The notes under the pieces were generated by a model. It was not told where the DNA came from, ran no database searches, and was given only the letters and a program-made list of their open reading frames with translations. Below, in pieces: positions 52,715 to 57,042 of a stretch of DNA of 57,042 nucleotides. Source of the stretch: JANYCG01 sp031365665 (lineage in GTDB: Bacteria > Pseudomonadota > Gammaproteobacteria > Burkholderiales > Burkholderiaceae_C); assembly GCA_031365665.1 (NCBI GenBank), contig JANLYO010000048.1, positions 1 through 57,042 on the forward strand, written 5' to 3'. The first letter of the stretch is position 1, and every line of letters begins with the position of its first letter. The translations under genes and the position numbers were made by a program.

Positions 52715-53371
52715 TCATCGCTGAACACGGACCAAGGCTGTATCGATTCCGTTGGCGTCCAGACGTTCCTTAATTTTGTCCGCTTCGTCCTTGTTGTCCA
52801 AGGGCCCGACGCGCACCCGAAAAATCGGCCGACCCGACTGTTCCCGCTCGGTCACTTTGGCCTCGACGCCGCTGAGCGACAACTTGGCACGCTGGCTTTC
52901 AGCGTCCTCCGCCGTCCGGTACGCGCCTGCCTGCACAAAATAAGTAAACGGGTCAACCCCGCCGCTGGATGACTTGGCTTTGGCCAAATCGCCCAAAGGA
53001 TCGGCTGAAACTGCGGGTTTGTTCTCAGTTTTGACGTTGGCCTCGGGTTTGGCCGGGTCAATTTTGCCGGGCGTGGCGGCCCCCGGTGCCGTGCCCACGG
53101 CACCTGAACTGGCCGCCGTTGGAGCGACGGCGGCGGCGGGTGGGGCCGGTTTTGCCGGGTTTTTGCCATACAAAGGCGCGTTGGGATCCCAGTCTTTGTT
53201 CTTTTTGGCCTCAATTGCGTCTTGGTCAGCGGAGCGCGACTGGCCTTTGTTGACAAAAGGCACCGGCACTTTGGTGACGTACACCGCCACCGCCAAAGCC
53301 GAGGCCAGGCCCACCACCACACCGATGATGAAGCCCAAAACCGTTCCGCCCAATTGCTGTTTGATGTCCAT
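52715..53371 (-). CDS. SPOR-domain membrane protein (FtsN-like)
   Basis: 218 residues. One N-terminal transmembrane helix (VLGFIIGVVVGLASALAVAV), a Pro/Ala/Lys-rich linker (about 35-140) and a C-terminal SPOR domain (FVQAGAYRTAEDAESQRAKL; RPIFRVRVGPLDNKDEADKI) that binds denuded peptidoglycan at the septum. Starts 9 bp after argS. Confidence 0.93.
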   Translation of the reverse strand: MDIKQQLGGTVLGFIIGVVVGLASALAVAVYVTKVPVPFVNKGQSRSADQDAIEAKKNKDWDPNAPLYGKNPAKPAPPAAAVAPTAASSGAVGTAPGAATPGKIDPAKPEANVKTENKPAVSADPLGDLAKAKSSSGGVDPFTYFVQAGAYRTAEDAESQRAKLSLSGVEAKVTEREQSGRPIFRVRVGPLDNKDEADKIKERLDANGIDTALVRVQR

Positions 53372-53380
53372 ATCCAGTTT

Positions 53381-55078
53381 CTACATTTTCAGGGGCGCGC
53401 TGACGCCCAGAACCGCCAGGCCATTTTGCAGCACTTGCGCGCAGGCCGCCACCAGCGCCAGACGGGCCAGCTTGACCGGCTCGTCGTCCACCAGAATACG
53501 CTCTGCATCGTAATAGCTGTGGTAGGCAGCACTCAATTCGCGCAGGTAAAAAGTCACATCATGGGGTGAAAAATCCTGCGCCGCCGCTGTCAGCATCTCG
53601 GGGTATCGGGCCAGAAGCAGCATCAGCGCCAGGGCCTGCGGGCTTTGCAAGGGCGAAAGATCGGCATGCTGCAGCAGCTTGTGTTCACCGCCCCAGGCGG
53701 CTAGCACCGAGCTGATGCGCGCATGGGCGTACTGCACGTAATAAACCGGGTTGTCGTTGTTTTTGGCCAGCGCCAGGTCGATGTCAAAGACGTATTCGGT
53801 GTCCGGTTTGCGGCTGAGCAGGAAGAAACGCACCGCGTCCTTGCTGGTCCATTCGATCAGGTCGCGTAGCGTGACATAACTGCCCGCGCGTTTCGAGATC
53901 TTGACCTCATCACCGCCGCGCATGACCCGCACCATGGTGTGCAGCACGTAGTCCGGAAAGCCCTGCGGAATGCCGACGTTCGCCGCCTGCAACCCCGCGC
54001 GCACGCGCGCGATGGTGCCGTGGTGGTCGGTGCCCTGGATGTTGACCACCTTGGAGAAGCCCCGCTCCCACTTGGTGATGTGGTAGGCCACGTCGGGCAC
54101 GAAATAGGTGAAGCTGCCGTCGCTTTTCTTCATCACGCGGTCTTTGTCGTCACCATAGTCGGTGGACTTGAGCCACAGTGCGCCATCTTTTTCGTAGGTC
54201 TTGCCGGCTTCGACCAGCTTCTGCACGGCCGAGGCCACCTTGCCGCTGGTGTAGAGGCTGGACTCAAGGTAATAGTTGTCAAACTGGACGGCGAAGGCCT
54301 GCAAGTCCAGGTCCTGCTCATGGCGCAAATAGGCCACGGCAAATTCGCGCATGCCGTCCAGGTCATTGATGTCGCCTGAGGCGGTGAATTCGCGGTCATC
54401 GGATTTGACGGTCTTTTTGGCCAGAAAGTCCGCCGCAATATCAGCGATGTACTCGCCGTTGTAGGCCTGGGCGTTTTCGCCGCTCGGCCATTCGGCATCG
54501 CCCGGCTTGAACCCTTTGGCACGCAGTTGTGTGCTGGTGGCCAGTGTGTTGATCTGCACGCCCGCGTCGTTGTAATAGAACTCGCGGTAGACATCCCAGC
54601 CTTGGGTTTGAAACAGATTGCAAATGGCGTCGCCCAGAGCTGCCTGGCGGCCATGGCCCACATGCAGCAGCCCGGTCGGGTTGGCCGAGACAAACTCCAC
54701 CAGCATGCGCTGGCCGGCGACGTCATTGCGGGCTGCCTGCCAGCCAAACCGGTCGCCCTGCGTGAGCACGTCCCGCACGATCTGTTGCTTGGCCGTCGCC
54801 TTGAGTTTGATGTTGATGAAACCCGGGCCGGCAATGTCGATGGCCTCCACCCACTGCGCAAACGCCGGGCTTGCCAGCAAGCTCTGGCGAAGGTTCTCGG
54901 CCACCTGGCGCGGGTTGGCCTTGAGCGGCTTGGCCAACTGCATGGCTGCCGTGGTGGCCAGGTCGCCATGGGAGGCCAGTTTGGGGGACTCAAACACGGC
55001 CCGGGCGCCCGCGCCGGGCGACAGCTTCTCCAGCTCGCCAGCCAGAGCCACGAGCAGTTCATTTTTTGCAGACAACAT
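53381..55078 (-). CDS. argS: Arginyl-tRNA synthetase
   Basis: 565 residues from ATG 55078 (MLSAKNELL). The class I HIGH signature appears as HVGHG in SANPTGLLHVGHGRQAALGD, KMSKS-like as VKISKRAG, and the C-terminal DALR anticodon-binding domain ends with LAVLGVSAPLKM. Normal length and complete. Confidence 0.97.
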   Translation of the reverse strand: MLSAKNELLVALAGELEKLSPGAGARAVFESPKLASHGDLATTAAMQLAKPLKANPRQVAENLRQSLLASPAFAQWVEAIDIAGPGFINIKLKATAKQQIVRDVLTQGDRFGWQAARNDVAGQRMLVEFVSANPTGLLHVGHGRQAALGDAICNLFQTQGWDVYREFYYNDAGVQINTLATSTQLRAKGFKPGDAEWPSGENAQAYNGEYIADIAADFLAKKTVKSDDREFTASGDINDLDGMREFAVAYLRHEQDLDLQAFAVQFDNYYLESSLYTSGKVASAVQKLVEAGKTYEKDGALWLKSTDYGDDKDRVMKKSDGSFTYFVPDVAYHITKWERGFSKVVNIQGTDHHGTIARVRAGLQAANVGIPQGFPDYVLHTMVRVMRGGDEVKISKRAGSYVTLRDLIEWTSKDAVRFFLLSRKPDTEYVFDIDLALAKNNDNPVYYVQYAHARISSVLAAWGGEHKLLQHADLSPLQSPQALALMLLLARYPEMLTAAAQDFSPHDVTFYLRELSAAYHSYYDAERILVDDEPVKLARLALVAACAQVLQNGLAVLGVSAPLKM

Positions 55079-55233
55079 CCGCTGGATTTTACGGGCCTGC
55101 ATCGCACAGGCCCGGCGCACGGGCGAACACCCTGTCATCCAGATTGCAATTGCCGGCGTTATGTGCTGGAATCCGCCCCGGGATTCGGGAAATAACTGGA
55201 TTTAGCCGAACTTAACCATTTACAAGGAACATC

Positions 55234-55551
55234 ATGAAACAACTGCTCGCCGTACTCGCCATGGGTTTGACACTGTCGTTCGGAGCCATTACCGCAGCCA
55301 ACGCCGCCGACGACGCCAAAACCAAACAGCAAAGCAAAATGACCACCTGCAATGCCGACGCCGGCGACAAAAAGGGTGACGAGCGCAAAGCCTTCATGAA
55401 GTCCTGCCTGAGCGCCAAGCCAGTCGCCGCCGCACCCAGCGCCGCCTGCGAAAAGTCTGCCGAAGACAAAAAACTGGCCGGCGCCGCGAAAAGCAGCCAT
55501 ATCAAGAAATGCATGGCTGACGAGAAGCCCGCACTAGCGGCCAAAAAATAA
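55234..55551 (+). CDS. PsiF repeat protein
   Basis: 105 residues: a signal peptide ending ANAA, then two PsiF-type repeats, each with paired Cys and a Gly/Ala-Lys pattern (MTTCNADAG ... RKAFMKSCLS; ACEKSAEDKKLAGAAKSSHIKKCM). E. coli PsiF is phosphate-starvation induced; the function is unknown. An AAGGA ribosome site precedes the ATG. Confidence 0.9.
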   Translation: MKQLLAVLAMGLTLSFGAITAANAADDAKTKQQSKMTTCNADAGDKKGDERKAFMKSCLSAKPVAAAPSAACEKSAEDKKLAGAAKSSHIKKCMADEKPALAAKK

Positions 55552-55609
55552 GCTGGCCTGAAGCTGGAGCGGCAGTCCCTGCAGGCGTCGCTGTGCCAGC
55601 TTGAAAATC

Positions 55610-55653
55610 AAATCGCTCAGTTGTTAACATACATGTTAACAACTGAGCGATTT
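55610..55653 (+). terminator. Long perfect hairpin after psiF (terminator, possibly also operator)
   Basis: A 21-bp perfect stem (AAATCGCTCAGTTGTTAACAT with its complement) and 2-nt loop, followed by TTTTTGTTTG in effect. The apex TTAACA-N4-TGTTAA (55624-55639) repeats the core of the dyads at 25608 and 32425. The stem is unusually long for a terminator. Confidence 0.8.
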
Positions 55654-56189
55654 TTGTTTGTGGCTTCAGAAATTTTGGCTTTTTGATCCGCTAGGTCTCG
55701 TGTTATATGGCTATGCAGCTATCTATTTTATAGTTGCCAACTGCGCCTAGCGTAACTCAAAGCCGTGCAACTCGCTGCGCTCGAACAAGCGCGGCACTGT
55801 CGGTCAGTGCTTCTCAAAGTTTTAAATCTCCAACCTCCAAAGGCCATTGAGAGCGCGCCAAGATCGACCGCCGAGCCGCCAGCGAGGCATCACGCCGCCG
55901 CTCCTCATGGTGCTTAACCCGCGACGCCTCTGGCGTCACGGCGCAGAAATCGTCGGGACGGCGTAATGCCCCACTGGCGGTGAAGGATCGCGGCGAGGTA
56001 AAAGTCACGGGTCAGTGACGCTACGGCGATACGGCCGAAATCAATGCGCCCTCCCATTTGGGCGGGCTATGATGCCAAGACCATGTCAGCAATAGCTTTT
56101 TTTGATTTGTGCCAGCAACGCTATCTGACTGTTCGCCATGTTATTCGGCAGTTTTTCGGGATATATTAAAGTTGAGCGTCTTGACCCCT
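55654..56189. other. Intergenic region between psiF and the GIY-YIG gene
   Basis: About 535 bp. It has a degenerate AT-rich palindrome (about 55710-55735). A GC-rich stretch at 55814-56008 is open on the minus strand as a 64-codon ORF (SGALRRPDDFCAVTPEASRV...) with no recognised homology; I do not call it a gene. No RNA gene is evident. Confidence 0.35.
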
Positions 56190-57038
56190 ATGCTTACTCT
56201 TGGACACCTTTTGCGGCCGTTCGGTCTCGATACTTCAGGTCGCACAAAGCTTGTGCGGCACCAAGAGCAAGGAATCGATGTTGCCGCATTGCATCGGGCT
56301 GGACAGTTGGAGTTTTACCAAACCGTCCAAGGTCGCCCGGTCTTTGCAAACTGTGATCAGATAGTTTCCTTCCTCGGTAGTGCCGGAAGCCATGCAATCT
56401 TCGTTGGGGTTTATGAAGTGCTAGGGGTCAGTGGCCCTCGTGCGATTGAACTGCCCGATGACTTCATGTATCCGCAAATGAAAGTTTCGAGTGTTTACGT
56501 CTACAGCCTCCTTAGGGACAAAAGGTTTGACGCTCTCTCGGAGCGACTAGTCATCGATTGGGGAGCTGGCACTCGCAGTTGGGTTCAGAACTTCAAGCAA
56601 GGCGGAAAGGAAATAGTTGAAGTCCTTCCAAAAGGTTACGTCAGGGAGTTCCCTGGCTTCCTTGATTTCGTTCTTCGATTTGATGAACTGAAGACAATGA
56701 TTGAGAACCCCACTGCAAATCGCGAGTGGCATCGCATGCTTGGCTCGGTTGCTGGCGTCTACCTAATTCTCGACACTCTAACTGGGCGCCAGTACGTGGG
56801 TTCTGCATACGGAGATAGTGGAATCGTCGGACGCTGGTCGCAATACGCTCGAACAGGTCACGGCGGGAACGCGCAACTCAGAACGCTTCTTGCTGAGCGT
56901 CCGAACGCGCGGAACGACCTGCAGTTTTCGGTGCTGCAAGCGCTTTCTGCGTCACTGACCGCTCGCGAAGTCATTGCCTATGAGCAGCTACATAAAGAAA
57001 AGCTTGGTACTCGTGCTCATGGGCTCAACAGCAACTAG
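56190..57038 (+). CDS. GIY-YIG nuclease-domain protein of unknown role
   Basis: 282 residues from ATG 56190; a GTG at 56109 is possible but gives an unconserved leader. The C-terminal ~95 residues are a GIY-YIG domain (GVYLILDTLTGRQYVGSAYG, then GRWSQYARTGHGG, ending EKLGTRAHGLNSN). The N-terminal ~185 residues (RPFGLDTSGRTKLVRHQ...) are not recognised and could be a DNA-targeting or regulatory domain. Base use is less GC-rich than the housekeeping genes, compatible with transfer. Complete at the window end. Confidence 0.82.
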   Translation: MLTLGHLLRPFGLDTSGRTKLVRHQEQGIDVAALHRAGQLEFYQTVQGRPVFANCDQIVSFLGSAGSHAIFVGVYEVLGVSGPRAIELPDDFMYPQMKVSSVYVYSLLRDKRFDALSERLVIDWGAGTRSWVQNFKQGGKEIVEVLPKGYVREFPGFLDFVLRFDELKTMIENPTANREWHRMLGSVAGVYLILDTLTGRQYVGSAYGDSGIVGRWSQYARTGHGGNAQLRTLLAERPNARNDLQFSVLQALSASLTAREVIAYEQLHKEKLGTRAHGLNSN

Positions 57039-57042
57039 ACAC

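Noticed and set aside
55814..56008. 64-codon minus-strand ORF in the psiF to GIY-YIG gap
   Set aside because: No ribosome site, no recognised family, arginine-rich composition typical of GC-rich noncoding frames; kept only as a note.

Overview
The window reads as a chromosomal segment of a betaproteobacterium of the order Burkholderiales, most likely a Comamonadaceae member of the Rhodoferax/Polaromonas type. This rests on a GC-rich coding background, a Bug-type TTT solute receptor, the neighbourhoods rpoN-lptB-lptA and argS-SPOR-dsbA, and short AT-rich GCTAT...ATAGC palindromes of the kind I associate with that family. The genus is inference, not something the sequence proves.

Layout. 0-9 kb is mostly housekeeping: an RlmL-type rRNA methyltransferase, a small aromatic-catabolism operon (Bug receptor, Rieske oxygenase, a 6-phosphogluconate dehydrogenase-like gene split by one in-frame TAA), a PEP-CTERM protein, then rpoN, lptB and lptA. 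9.3-20.6 kb is a tightly overlapping minus-strand operon: cysC, a small membrane protein, an outer-membrane polysaccharide export lipoprotein, a GT4 glycosyltransferase, a one-module KpsC, KpsS, a GT1 glycosyltransferase, then two paralogous membrane-embedded alpha/beta hydrolases flanking a cytochrome P450 and a tiny membrane protein. 21.1-41.3 kb is a type I secretion block: an RTX metalloprotease with an Ig-like insert, an ABC/HlyD/TolC exporter, a glycosyltransferase and a 2881-residue RTX protein. HipBA, a broken RelE/HigB-type pair and MntA/HepT lie among these genes. 41.3-49.8 kb is the other half of a group 2-type capsule locus: KpsE, KpsM, KpsT, two FkbM methyltransferases, a GT4 glycosyltransferase and a sulfotransferase. 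A TorF-type porin follows. 51-55.1 kb is housekeeping again (DHH phosphoesterase, dsbA, SPOR protein, argS), then a PsiF protein and a GIY-YIG protein.

How it fits together. KpsS and KpsC should build a Kdo-type linker on a lipid; the GT4 enzymes extend a chain; KpsM/T/E and the OPX lipoprotein export it. CysC makes PAPS for the sulfotransferase and FkbM enzymes could O-methylate, so a sulfated, methylated surface polysaccharide is a reasonable inference. The P450, hydrolase and GT1 genes share the capsule operon and have no known place in capsule assembly; they are the best candidate for an undescribed pathway. The RTX proteins share a homologous C-terminal region and presumably use the same exporter.

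Architecture. The whole 9.3-51 kb accessory segment is bracketed by a direct repeat of about 217 bp carrying the 3' end of the DHH gene and its terminator. The left copy is a remnant fused out of frame to the end of a hydrolase gene. This looks like a genomic island junction, although no integrase is visible. Further remnants (an RTX C-terminus, a glycosyltransferase C-terminus, a toxin C-terminus) show repeated duplication and deletion inside the segment.
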